Virus record (IMG/VR): IMGVR_UViG_3300031578_000148 | Location: 1-38,512 of that record | Reading direction: 5' to 3' (one strand) | Source: a virus | Length of the DNA stretch: 38,512 nucleotides | In this document: positions 24,042 to 31,437 of the stretch, one piece after another | Layout of the letters: the number at the start of each line of letters is the position of its first letter | Position numbering within the stretch: the first letter of the stretch is position 1 | The notes under the pieces: model-generated | The model's database searches: none | The model's input: the letters and a program-made list of their open reading frames with translations, nothing else | Told to the model about the DNA's origin: nothing | Translations under genes and position numbers: made by a program

Positions 24042-24644
24042 TTAAAGTCCAATTTTTTCTTCAGTAGACAAGAGTTCAACCAATTTGAAAAAAGCACCCC
24101 ATAATGCCGTGAATGTCTCAGTATATTCCACAAGGTTTCTATCCTTATAGGAAAGAACTGATTTGACATGGGCCATGTCTATTCTATCAAGATGATGGAG
24201 TTGAAGAATTAAATTTTCAAAGGTGAAAAGAAAGTCGTCTTCGTTTAAAAGGCAATTATATGATTTTGCATGGAGCAAAAATTCATGAATCAGCAACTTT
24301 GCGCGGCAACAAAAGTTTAAAATATTAGTATAAAATTGATTTAAGTCTTGAGGGTATTTTAAAAATTGATGATCGCTGTGTTCGATCTTTTCTAAATCTA
24401 AAGCGGTATCACAAAGATGTATTCGGCACATATCGACAAATTGCTGGGAGACACGAAGAAACAAAAAATTTAACTCACGGACAAAATCGTCTATTTTCTC
24501 GTTTAGAATGTCGGGCGACGTTAAAACATCATTAAGGATGTAGTTTTTGTGAAATCTGACAGATTGCTCTATTTCGCAAATAGTTTCAATTATTAAACAT
24601 TCTGGGTTGAGTGCTAGAAAATTCTTGGTATCATTGATAATCAT
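24042..24644 (-). CDS. Hypothetical helical protein, possibly acquired
   Basis: A 200-residue, all-helical protein with several Cys and His residues (CRIHLCDTALDLEKIEHSDH, FCCRAK, LHHLDRID) but no known motif. Unlike its neighbours it has a very strong ribosome-binding site (AAGGAG, 6 bases before the ATG at 24644), and its base composition is less AT-rich, suggesting another origin. Its stop codon lies in the palindrome that follows hairpin copy F. It stands alone between that repeat and the 650-base gap with structured islands. The function is not recognised. Confidence 0.6.
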   Translation of the reverse strand: MIINDTKNFLALNPECLIIETICEIEQSVRFHKNYILNDVLTSPDILNEKIDDFVRELNFLFLRVSQQFVDMCRIHLCDTALDLEKIEHSDHQFLKYPQDLNQFYTNILNFCCRAKLLIHEFLLHAKSYNCLLNEDDFLFTFENLILQLHHLDRIDMAHVKSVLSYKDRNLVEYTETFTALWGAFFKLVELLSTEEKIGL

Positions 24645-24724
24645 ACATTCTCCTTTTTATTGTTATTGCTGAAAACACAATAAAAAAATAAAAATAATAT
24701 TGCAAACTAAATTTAAATGTTTAC

Positions 24725-24811
24725 TTAATATTTAAAATTGTTTAAAAAATTAGTATAAAGAGAAATGAGGAGACAAAGTAGCAACAATGCTATTGCTACC
24801 TTGTCAGCCAT
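24725..24811 (-). CDS. Possible 28-residue membrane peptide
   Basis: The frame from ATG 24811 to TAA 24725 encodes a short peptide with the hydrophobic core VAIALLLLCLLISLY, charged MADK before it and a polar tail after it. This is the form of a single-span membrane peptide (small toxin, holin-like or regulator). There is no ribosome-binding site, and the hydrophobic codons coincide with a hairpin, so it may be chance. Confidence 0.3.
   Translation of the reverse strand: MADKVAIALLLLCLLISLYTNFLNNFKY
24772..24805. repeat. Long inverted repeat
   Basis: GACAA-x-GTAGCAA (24772-24784) faces TTGCTAC-x-TTGTC (24793-24805) with an 8-base loop and a single A/C mismatch. That is 12 pairs, strong for this AT-rich region. 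Confidence 0.8.
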
Positions 24812-24989
24812 TTTTGTTCTCACTAGTGAAGAAGAGGAAACTTACTCCCTCGATGGGAATATTATTTTTAGCTATATTTTGTTAAATTTTTCTGTCTCAA
24901 AAACATTCACAGGTGCTTTTACTTTATATATTTAACATTACAGATGTCTAGTTTTATTTTTTAAGCTTAAAAGGTTTTTTCTTTGTTCA

Positions 24990-25079
24990 CTGGCCGCGTT
25001 GCGGCTTCTGCTTCTCCCCACAGTCTTAGCTCGCTGGCTGCGACCTTGCAACTGTGGGCTCGTCACGTTCGCGGTCCAG
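24990..25079. ncRNA. Candidate structured RNA or DNA element in GC-rich island
   Basis: CTGGCCGCG (24990-24998) pairs with CGCGGTCCAG (25070-25079), leaving one bulged T. Inside, CCCACAG (25017-25023) pairs with CTGTGGG (25052-25058). The two stems are nested around short linkers. GC content is near 60% in a genome near 30%. No tRNA arms are seen. The strand is unclear; neighbouring genes are on the - strand. Confidence 0.5.
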
Positions 25080-25223
25080 ATTTCGTATGGGCCGTGGATT
25101 TAAAATGTGTGTTGAATAATAAAAATTAAAGATTAATATTGATTTAATTTTTTATAATTGCTAAATTGGTTTTATAATCGCCGCTCGGTAATTACGTTGA
25201 TCATCATGACTATCCTCTTTTTA

Positions 25224-25302
25224 ACGGGGGGGGGACCGGTCTTGATTCAAAAGATTTTTAGGGGGGTGGGGCCAAAGGGCCAGGCGTAGCCGGAGATAGG
25301 GG
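25224..25302. other. G-run segment
   Basis: A run of nine G (25225-25233), then six G (25261-25266), four G (25268-25271) and four G (25299-25302) on the + strand. Short inverted repeats such as GGCC-AAAG-GGCC and GGC-GTA-GCC lie in between. Such spacing could allow a G-quadruplex on + or a C-rich RNA on -. It is unlike anything else in the window. Confidence 0.55.
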
Positions 25303-25318
25303 TTTTAACAAGAAATAA

Positions 25319-25762
25319 TCAATCAAAGATGATCCCTTCATGTTTTTTTACTTTGGTGAAAAAAAATAATTTTCTATAATAGATATATATAGTTGGAACG
25401 CATCTTATATTTGAATTTTTATGTTTTATTATATTGAAATATTTTATTTTTTCATTTAAAAAATTATATTTATACTTAAATTTAGCGTATAAATTGTCAT
25501 TCGCGTGATAAAATATAATGTATTTAACTTTTTTATATTTAAAATTTTTTAAATTTAAAGACCTATGTGTATTGAAATAATTATTTTTTTTTAGGTTTTT
25601 CGTTTTAGATAAAATTTGAAGATTGTTTTCACAGTGTAGCCCGTGTACATATTTTGACTGAAGAGGTATCACGTGGTCAACATGTTGATTCTTTTTTCTT
25701 TTTTTATAAAAATTTTTTACTATTTTTTTATTTGACCACTGCGGGGTTAGTTTTTTTTCAGA
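25319..25762 (-). CDS. HNH endonuclease ORF without a normal start
   Basis: The open frame (25762-25319, 147 codons) contains KLTPQWSN, then QHVDHVIPLQSKYVHGLHC and ENNLQIL, the classical phage HNH signature with its His, Asp-His and Asn residues. The nearest usable start, GTG at 25672, falls inside the HNH motif and would cut it off. No ATG, GTG or TTG lies upstream in frame. The frame begins inside the end of the 70-residue ORF at 25747, which carries eight A in a row (25751-25758). A -1 slip there would join the two. It may thus be made as a frameshift fusion, be a decayed gene, or use a rare start. The C-terminal 80 residues are very rich in Lys, Tyr and Phe. Confidence 0.65.
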   Translation of the reverse strand, partial: SEKKLTPQWSNKKIVKNFYKKRKKNQHVDHVIPLQSKYVHGLHCENNLQILSKTKNLKKNNYFNTHRSLNLKNFKYKKVKYIIFYHANDNLYAKFKYKYNFLNEKIKYFNIIKHKNSNIRCVPTIYIYYRKLFFFTKVKKHEGIIFD

Positions 25763-25959
25763 TTATTCCTGTCCAATTTTTCTTGAAACCTCATTTCGTA
25801 TGTTATTTTTTCTAGTTCTTGAATCTGAGATCTTAACGTTTTTATTTCTATAGCATTATCTTGTATTTGAGAATATGTTATTCCAAATTTACAAATTATT
25901 GCAATAATAGATATTATTAAGATACCATATGGCGCATATTCTTTTATGTATTTAAACAT
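25747..25959 (-). CDS. Small membrane protein with coiled coil
   Basis: A 70-residue protein. One hydrophobic segment at about residues 12-28 (GILIISIIAIICKFGITY) is followed by a helical, heptad-like part (IEIKTLRSQIQELEKITYEM). This layout is seen in spanin-like and XhlA-like phage proteins, but nothing more specific can be recognised. Its ATG overlaps the SSB stop codon (TAATG), so it is translationally coupled to SSB. It ends on CTG-AAA-AAA-AAC-TAA; the eight A may allow a -1 frameshift into the HNH frame. Confidence 0.6.
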   Translation of the reverse strand: MFKYIKEYAPYGILIISIIAIICKFGITYSQIQDNAIEIKTLRSQIQELEKITYEMRFQEKLDRNNLKKN

Positions 25960-26438
25960 TAAAATGGGGCCTCGTCATCAGAAACAGTTTTATCAATTAT
26001 TTTATTATTTTTTTTCTCTTCGCCTATTTCTTTAACTTTTTCGCTAATGAATTCCAAAGTTTTTTTATCGTCTTCGTAAGTTGAAAATGGTGTTCTGTCT
26101 GATTTTTTTCTTAAAATTTGGATAAAATAAGGAATTAAGTTATGCGACATGCATTCTTTTCCAGTTTCTTTTTGAGTATATTTATTCAAAGATAGATTTC
26201 CTTCGATAAGAACTTTGTCCCCTTTTTCTATTCCGATAGCTGTTTCAATTAATGATTCTTTAAATGTTAATACATTAAACCATATAGTGTGATCTTGTTC
26301 TTCACTGGATAAAATTTCTTTAGATTGATTCGGTGTTACTGCTACTGAAAATTTAATCATTTGTTTATTGCTTTTTGTGTAAAACTCTTCGGCGTCTCTA
26401 CCGCAAAAACCTTCTAAATTAACTTTTAATGTGCTCAT
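25959..26438 (-). CDS. ssb: Single-stranded DNA-binding protein
   Basis: A 159-residue SSB. The N-terminal OB-fold (about residues 1-110) shows the familiar order: LKVNLEGFCGRDAEEF, a beta-strand IKFSVAVTP, WFNVLTF, then KGDKVLIEGNLSLNKYTQKETG. The linker is acidic and Lys-rich, and the C-terminus ends in SDDEAPF, the acidic tip by which SSB recruits replication proteins. It protects ssDNA at phage forks and would work with the helicase at 19357. It is the first gene of a short - strand operon. The promoter (TTTACT, 17 bases, TAATAT) ends 6 bases before the ATG and no ribosome-binding site is seen, so the mRNA is probably leaderless. Confidence 0.9.
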   Translation of the reverse strand: MSTLKVNLEGFCGRDAEEFYTKSNKQMIKFSVAVTPNQSKEILSSEEQDHTIWFNVLTFKESLIETAIGIEKGDKVLIEGNLSLNKYTQKETGKECMSHNLIPYFIQILRKKSDRTPFSTYEDDKKTLEFISEKVKEIGEEKKNNKIIDKTVSDDEAPF

Positions 26439-26444
26439 AAGAAA

Positions 26445-26473
26445 ATATTATGAAATAAAAATTTAAAAGTAAA
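26445..26473 (-). promoter_or_regulatory. Promoter for ssb operon
   Basis: On the - strand TTTACT (26473-26468) and TAATAT (26450-26445) are 17 bases apart, ending 6 bases before the ssb ATG. Region is AT-rich, so chance is possible. Confidence 0.45.
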
Positions 26474-26595
26474 CATAAAATTTTATTTTTTGCAAAAATT
26501 TTCATTTTGTGTTTTTTCTTTCGTGGCTTCACTATGGAAAAACGACTATTGGATTTTGAATTTTCTTTTGAAAGCGCAGCTTTCCCTTTTAGGGA

Positions 26596-26619
26596 GGTTT
26601 TAAGGTTTTAAGGTTTTAA
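26596..26619 (+). repeat. Three tandem GGTTTTAA units
   Basis: Perfect 8-base repeats at 26596, 26604 and 26612. The inverted form AAAACCTTAAAAC occurs at 26861-26873, directly after the -10 box of the late promoter. A protein binding both is possible. Confidence 0.7.
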
Positions 26620-26656
26620 GTTTTGGAAAATTCAAAAAAGGGTTTCATGCTGATTA

Positions 26657-26705
26657 GCGCCTTAAAAATGAATTGCACGAATTTTGTGCAAGAAAAATAA
26701 GGCGC
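26657..26705. repeat. Nested inverted repeat, copy 1
   Basis: Outer arms GCGCCTTA (26657-26664) and TAAGGCGC (26698-26705) pair perfectly. Inner arms TTGCAC (26673-26678) and GTGCAA (26686-26691) enclose a 7-base loop. The central 29 bases (26667-26695) recur exactly at 26754-26782. Confidence 0.9.
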
Positions 26706-26741
26706 GGCTGAGTAGAGGTGTTCATTATTGGCAGTTAATAC

Positions 26742-26793
26742 CATTTTTTTAAGAATGAATTGCACGAATTTTGTGCAAGAAAGATAAAAAATG
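26742..26793. repeat. Nested inverted repeat, copy 2
   Basis: It has the same inner hairpin as copy 1 (TTGCAC 26760-26765, GTGCAA 26773-26778). Its outer arms are of different sequence: CATTTTTTTA (26742-26751) and TAAAAAATG (26785-26793), pairing with one bulged T. Pairing is kept while sequence changes. Centres are 87 bases apart. Confidence 0.85.
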
Positions 26794-26831
26794 AGTTGTG
26801 TTAATTTAATGTAAAAAAATAAAAAAAGGGG

Positions 26832-26860
26832 TTGCGTTTAAATTTACATCCTTATATAAT
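26832..26860 (+). promoter_or_regulatory. Strong sigma70-type promoter for the late operon
   Basis: TTGCGT (26832-26837) and a perfect TATAAT (26855-26860) are 17 bases apart. Transcription would start near 26867 and run through a leader of almost 400 bases to the terminase gene. The first part of the leader (to about 26920) is less AT-rich and may hold further control signals. It is the best promoter found on the + strand. Confidence 0.7.
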
Positions 26861-27262
26861 AAAACCTTAAAACAACCCGAAAGACCTTGGGAGAGAGGGT
26901 AAACCTTTCCTAGTACCATCTAGAAATATATTTGTCAATAAATATTTTTTATATTTTTTTTAATCTATCTTTGATTTATATATATGGGCAATTAATCTAT
27001 ATTTTTTATGATTTATATGTAACTACATGAAATAAAAATGGGTTTTGCGGTTTTTCAAAAAAATAATTTTGAGTGTCTTTTTATACCTTTTTTAATGTTT
27101 TTTGCATTTTCTTAAAAAAAGGAGCATTTTTTTAGTGATTTTTTTGTGATTTTTAGTTTTTTTTTTGAGTTTTTTTTTTACCTGTTTAGTTTTTTATGGG
27201 ATTTTTAAAGATTTTTCACATTTACTTTGTCTTTTTTAATGCAAAAATGTTAATAGATTAAA

Positions 27263-28672
27263 ATGGCTTCAAATATTTTTGAAAAAGATAAAATAGATTT
27301 TTACAAGAACAATTTGGACGTTTTTATTGAGGATAATTTTAATGGTATCAAACTTTCTGATGTCCAAAGAAAAATACTAAAAGCTTTCTCTAAAAAAAAA
27401 TCTAGAGTGTCTGTTCATGCTGGGCGAGGGGTTGGAAAATCGTTTCTAATTTCTTTAATAGTTATGAGTTTAATATTATTGTACGACGAGATAATGGTCT
27501 CGATAGTAACAAGTAATATTGGGACTCTTAAAGATTCTGTTTTTCACCATATGTATAAAAACCAAAAAAAAATGGGAAAAGAATTATTAGAAAAAATAGA
27601 AATACTATCTGAATTAGTTAGACAAAAAAATAATTTTGCTTCTGTAGCTAAAATTGTTGGTTATAAAGACGGTGCAGAAGATTCAATCAAAGGTAGGCAC
27701 GATAAAGAATTAGTAATGATTATTGATGAGGCAGCGAATGTGTCTCGTAAGGCGATGGACGCGGCATACTTTTCTTTAACAGAGGGGAACAATAAGATGC
27801 TTTTGTTGGGGAATCCCAATAAATCTCATGGTTATTTTTACGATACGCTCTACAAAAGGAATTTTAAAAATGCTTGGGATGGGATAATTTTTTCTATTTA
27901 TGACGCAAAAGACTATGTTGATGCGGTTTCTATAGCAGAAATGGAGGCTATGTATCCGGAGAATTCTGATACTAGAAGAGTTAACATGTTGGGCCTTCCT
28001 CCAACTAGGAGTAAAAATGCATTTTTTGCATCTTCAGATATTGAGGGAAAATATAACCTAAGAGATGTTTCATTGGAAAACATATTAAACGATCCTTTTA
28101 TTAAAGGAAAAATTTTAATTGGGATAACGATTGGAGATTCGTGGAATCCAACTGTCATATCTTATAGGTATGAAAATTTATGTTTTCCAACAAAACATAT
28201 CATTGAACCGGATAATAGAAAAATAGTGCAATTCGTAGCTAACAATATTAAGGTGGAAAATATTAAATGTATTGTTATCGGGTTTAGCAGTATTAATATT
28301 TTTTTAAAAAATGAATTAAAAAAAATAAGTAATAAAATAATATTCTTAGAAGAATATGCAATTACGCAGAAAAAGATAAGGAATCAAAAAACATTATGTT
28401 ATCACAATATGCAACAATGGATATATTCACTAGAAAGTGGGGCAGATGTTACAATAAACGACTTAGATGTAATAGACAGCATAATTGCCATTGAAGGAGA
28501 ATATGACACTAATGGTGGCTTAAAAATAAGAGATTCAGAAGAATATAATGAACATGGAGGAAATACGTTTAATTTTTCTGATTCACTTGCGTATACATTT
28601 CTATTTGGTAATAATAAAGTGAAAAATTTAAAAGAAAGTAAACATTATAGCTCTATGGGGGGAATGGTTTGA
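27263..28672 (+). CDS. terL: Terminase large subunit
   Basis: A 469-residue packaging motor that pumps DNA into the prohead and cuts it. N-terminal ATPase: Walker A AGRGVGKS at about residue 54, Walker B VMIIDEA near 155, and the coupling motif LLLGNPNKSHG near 175. The C-terminal RNase H-like nuclease half has acidic residues in IGITIGDSW, then in the IVIGFSS segment, and finally FSDSLAYTFLF near residue 450. Length is normal for phage TerL. The ATG at 27263 has no good ribosome-binding site. Its stop overlaps the portal TTG start. No small terminase was recognised next to it, which is unusual. Confidence 0.88.
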   Translation: MASNIFEKDKIDFYKNNLDVFIEDNFNGIKLSDVQRKILKAFSKKKSRVSVHAGRGVGKSFLISLIVMSLILLYDEIMVSIVTSNIGTLKDSVFHHMYKNQKKMGKELLEKIEILSELVRQKNNFASVAKIVGYKDGAEDSIKGRHDKELVMIIDEAANVSRKAMDAAYFSLTEGNNKMLLLGNPNKSHGYFYDTLYKRNFKNAWDGIIFSIYDAKDYVDAVSIAEMEAMYPENSDTRRVNMLGLPPTRSKNAFFASSDIEGKYNLRDVSLENILNDPFIKGKILIGITIGDSWNPTVISYRYENLCFPTKHIIEPDNRKIVQFVANNIKVENIKCIVIGFSSINIFLKNELKKISNKIIFLEEYAITQKKIRNQKTLCYHNMQQWIYSLESGADVTINDLDVIDSIIAIEGEYDTNGGLKIRDSEEYNEHGGNTFNFSDSLAYTFLFGNNKVKNLKESKHYSSMGGMV

Positions 28673-30318
28673 CAGGTAGTAAAAGTTTAAAAACTATTGA
28701 TTATTTGATTGAGTCAAAAGTTAACAATTTAATTCAGGCTAGATCTAGTCTGGATAGTTTAAATAATCAGATTGCTTTATATTTTTCTCCATACAAAAAA
28801 GATTTTTTTGCTGAGATAGAAAAGGATGGCAGCGATTCTTATTATCAAAAACCGTTTAATGAGTCTAGCAAGAGGTATACAGGTGTTATTTTTCCTATGT
28901 TAGAAAATTTCATATCATTTATTAATGATTTAATTTGCTCTCCTACTTTAAAATGGTTCAAGTTGTCTCTATCGGCTGAGTATGAATATGAAAAAAATAA
29001 TTTAAATTCAAAAATTCCATCTTCAATGAAAAAAGAATTAGCTGATATAGAAGACTACATGTTCCACTATTTAGACAAAATGGATTTCTATAACACATTT
29101 AACAAAGCGTTAAGCGATACGATAACATTTGGATATGGTGGGTTTTCCTTATTCGATTCAGATGGATTATTTGTGAGGTATTTAGACAACACAAGTGTTT
29201 TTTTTGATTTAAATTATTTAGGCAATGTTAATTTATTGGTTTTTAGAAGCAATCCAACGAGTAGTCAAATAATTAATGAGTTTAATAAAGACGAAGATTT
29301 TGTTCCAGAATATATTATAAACGATAGCAAAGTGAATTCAGAGTCAACTTATACAATAATCAATTATTATAAAGACTGCGGTAATGGATCATATAAACAT
29401 ATAGTATATGATTTAACGACAAGAATTATTTTGAGAGAAGAAGTATGGACGGAATTAAATTTTTTCCCTATGAGATGGATTCAAAAAGGATTAAATAATT
29501 ATGGATTCGGGCAGCCTACTCAAGTTTTAGATGACGCAATGACTCTTAATTTAATCACCCGAAACGACAGATTCATGTTAATGCAAAATATAAGTCCGTC
29601 GCTAGATGTTGATTTAGAGGCGTTTGAAAATTTTGATGAAAACAATTCTTTCAAGACAGGAAGTATTACTGTTAGAAATTCTTATTATCAAGCAAAATAT
29701 GATCCAATAAGAAAAATTTTTCCAGTAACTGATTTTAGAAATATTTTAGTAGAGTATGAAGTTATATTAAATAGTATCAAAAGCGTATTTTATTCTGATT
29801 TGATTCAATTAAGATCCGGAACGAAGACAGCGACTGAGGTTGTTAGATTAAATTCGGATATGACAAGATTTTTACAGCCTATAATAATGCAGATGTACCT
29901 AGAAACAATAAGACCGTTCTTATATTCTTTGTTTGGAAAATTGGTGAAAAATAAGAAAATAAAATTAAATAATTTAACTAAGGATCAAATTAAAATCGAT
30001 TTTTCTTCTCAAATTATATATTCGAGGCAGCAAAATCAAATAACAAACATTATGAATTACATCGGTTCCGTTGGGAGTATTGCGTCTTCGGGAATACCTG
30101 GTGCAGCCGAAACTATGGATAATATAAATTTAGATACTTTAGTTACAGAATTAGGTGATTTATATAATGTTGATCGGAAAATATTTAATTCTGACGATAA
30201 AATCAAACAGATTAGAGATCAAAGAAATGAAATTATGCAGCAACAAATGCAATTAAATAATGTTAAAGAAAGCTCAGAATCTTTAAAAAATGTTTCAGGA
30301 TTACTCAATGGACAATAA
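28669..30318 (+). CDS. Portal (head-tail connector) protein
   Basis: A 549-residue T7-like portal that forms the dodecameric ring at the capsid vertex for DNA passage. It follows terL and has the usual layout: a helical N-terminal part (ARSSLDSLNNQIALYFSPYK), a central part with GYGGFSLF, WIQKGLNNYGFGQPTQVLDD and RSGTKTATEVVRL typical of podovirus portals, and a Gln-rich C-terminal tail (EIMQQQMQLNN). It starts at TTG 28669, which overlaps the terL TGA (TTGA), so the two are coupled. Identification is from order, size and these conserved blocks. Confidence 0.85.
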   Translation: MTGSKSLKTIDYLIESKVNNLIQARSSLDSLNNQIALYFSPYKKDFFAEIEKDGSDSYYQKPFNESSKRYTGVIFPMLENFISFINDLICSPTLKWFKLSLSAEYEYEKNNLNSKIPSSMKKELADIEDYMFHYLDKMDFYNTFNKALSDTITFGYGGFSLFDSDGLFVRYLDNTSVFFDLNYLGNVNLLVFRSNPTSSQIINEFNKDEDFVPEYIINDSKVNSESTYTIINYYKDCGNGSYKHIVYDLTTRIILREEVWTELNFFPMRWIQKGLNNYGFGQPTQVLDDAMTLNLITRNDRFMLMQNISPSLDVDLEAFENFDENNSFKTGSITVRNSYYQAKYDPIRKIFPVTDFRNILVEYEVILNSIKSVFYSDLIQLRSGTKTATEVVRLNSDMTRFLQPIIMQMYLETIRPFLYSLFGKLVKNKKIKLNNLTKDQIKIDFSSQIIYSRQQNQITNIMNYIGSVGSIASSGIPGAAETMDNINLDTLVTELGDLYNVDRKIFNSDDKIKQIRDQRNEIMQQQMQLNNVKESSESLKNVSGLLNGQ

Positions 30319-30634
30319 AGAAAAAGTTCATTGGTCATCTGCAGTGACAAAAGACTTAATGGTCATAGATACAGAGTTGTTAACAAGTGAAAAATTTTTA
30401 GATCTTGTTAGTCATTTAGAAAAAAAGTTTAGAATAAATAATAATCGTTTTTTTGATCCAATAGCAAACGAATTTCTTGTTCATAATGGTTTTACGATAG
30501 AACAGGTCTCGTTAATATTCGAAGGCCAAAAAAATGTAATAAATTATATCAAATATTTAATAGAAAATAATTTAGATATATTAAAATTAAAACATAAAGG
30601 GAATAAATTAAATGATCGATACAGTAGTGAGTAA
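30308..30634 (+). CDS. Hypothetical protein between portal and scaffold
   Basis: A 108-residue mixed-charge protein. The start is set at ATG 30308 (AGGA 7 bases upstream) rather than 30290, since the former overlaps the portal stop in the usual way. It has no visible motif. Its 3' end overlaps the scaffold gene by 23 bases. Other T7-like phages also carry small genes at this site. A role in head assembly is inferred only from place. Confidence 0.55.
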   Translation: MDNKEKVHWSSAVTKDLMVIDTELLTSEKFLDLVSHLEKKFRINNNRFFDPIANEFLVHNGFTIEQVSLIFEGQKNVINYIKYLIENNLDILKLKHKGNKLNDRYSSE

Positions 30635-31358
30635 TACTCAGGAAAGTAATTCAAATGAGCCAGAAGAATTAGTCAATAATGATCAGGACGAAATGTCAGT
30701 CGACAAAAATAAGGTTGAAATTTCAGAAAACGAAACTGGTTTTAATATTGATGATTATAGTTTTGATATAGATTTTGAAAAGTTAGAGTGGAGTGATAAT
30801 TTAAAATCTAAATTTAAAGAAGATATTTCGGGTTTCAAGAAAGATTTTTTTGAAAAAAAAATAGATCCCAATTCAGCAAAAGATATTTTTAGTAAAAGTT
30901 ATAATACTTTTCAAAATTTATTGAACAATGCTAATGAAGAGTTTTTAAATAAACAAAAAGAAGTTCAAAATATTTTAAGTGAAGAATATGGAGATAATTT
31001 TGAATCAAAAAAAATTTTGCTCAAAAAGCATTATGAAAAAATTTTCGATGGATCAGAAAACAAACTTGCGGATGAATTATTTAATTTATCACTTTCTAAT
31101 AAAGATTTATTTAAATCATTTCTTAAGGACGCTGAAAGCAGAAATCAAAAAATGTTTGTCGAGAGTAGCAAAAACGATTCTGGCAAAGCGAGTAATTTTG
31201 GAAAGTATAATAATTATTCGCCAAGTGAAATAATGTATGAATTGAAAGAAATAGCAAGATCAAAAGAGTATCTAGATAAAAATCATCCTAGAAATAATGA
31301 AATAATGAGAAAAGTAGAACTTTTAAAAGATATTAAAGAAAAAAAAGAAAAAATATAA
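30612..31358 (+). CDS. Scaffolding protein
   Basis: A 248-residue, very acidic protein at the N-terminal side (many Asp/Glu/Asn) that becomes Lys-rich and helical toward the C-terminus (EIMRKVELLKDIKEKKEK). This charge layout, lack of Cys, and place just before the capsid gene are typical of podovirus scaffolds, whose basic C-terminus binds the capsid protein. AAGGGA precedes the ATG. A gap of 79 bases separates it from the capsid gene. Confidence 0.75.
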   Translation: MIDTVVSNTQESNSNEPEELVNNDQDEMSVDKNKVEISENETGFNIDDYSFDIDFEKLEWSDNLKSKFKEDISGFKKDFFEKKIDPNSAKDIFSKSYNTFQNLLNNANEEFLNKQKEVQNILSEEYGDNFESKKILLKKHYEKIFDGSENKLADELFNLSLSNKDLFKSFLKDAESRNQKMFVESSKNDSGKASNFGKYNNYSPSEIMYELKEIARSKEYLDKNHPRNNEIMRKVELLKDIKEKKEKI

Positions 31359-31437
31359 GTTACATATTTGCTCTTTTTATTTTTTTGTTTTCTAACATAC
31401 ATGCTTTAAGAAATATTAAAAATTAAAAAGGATAAAA

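Larger units (their letters stand above)
24645..25318. other. 674-base gap with structured, partly GC-rich DNA
   Basis: No gene longer than 60 codons is found. The left 340 bases are AT-rich and hold a 12-pair hairpin (24772-24805) and a possible 28-codon ORF on the - strand. A GC-rich structured island lies at 24984-25091, an AT-rich spacer follows, and the right end (25219-25310) has long G runs. GC content of the islands is far above the rest of the genome. Candidate ncRNA, replication origin or foreign insertion. Confidence 0.6.
26439..27262. other. Divergent control region between ssb and terminase
   Basis: 824 bases without a gene. It holds the ssb promoter, three tandem GGTTTTAA units, two nested inverted repeats, a near-consensus + strand promoter and, from about 26930 to 27240, very T-rich DNA with no other visible structure. 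It separates the - strand early genes from the + strand late operon and is the most likely place for a replication origin or an early/late switch. Confidence 0.6.

Noticed and set aside
24984-25091. tRNA or tmRNA gene
   Set aside because: No T-arm GGTTCGAATCC-like segment or anticodon arm of correct spacing.
27100-27240. Intrinsic terminator series in T-runs before terL
   Set aside because: T-runs lack GC-rich stems before them; likely just T-rich leader DNA.
30308-30634. Small terminase
   Set aside because: Place after the portal and lack of a helix-turn-helix pattern do not support this.
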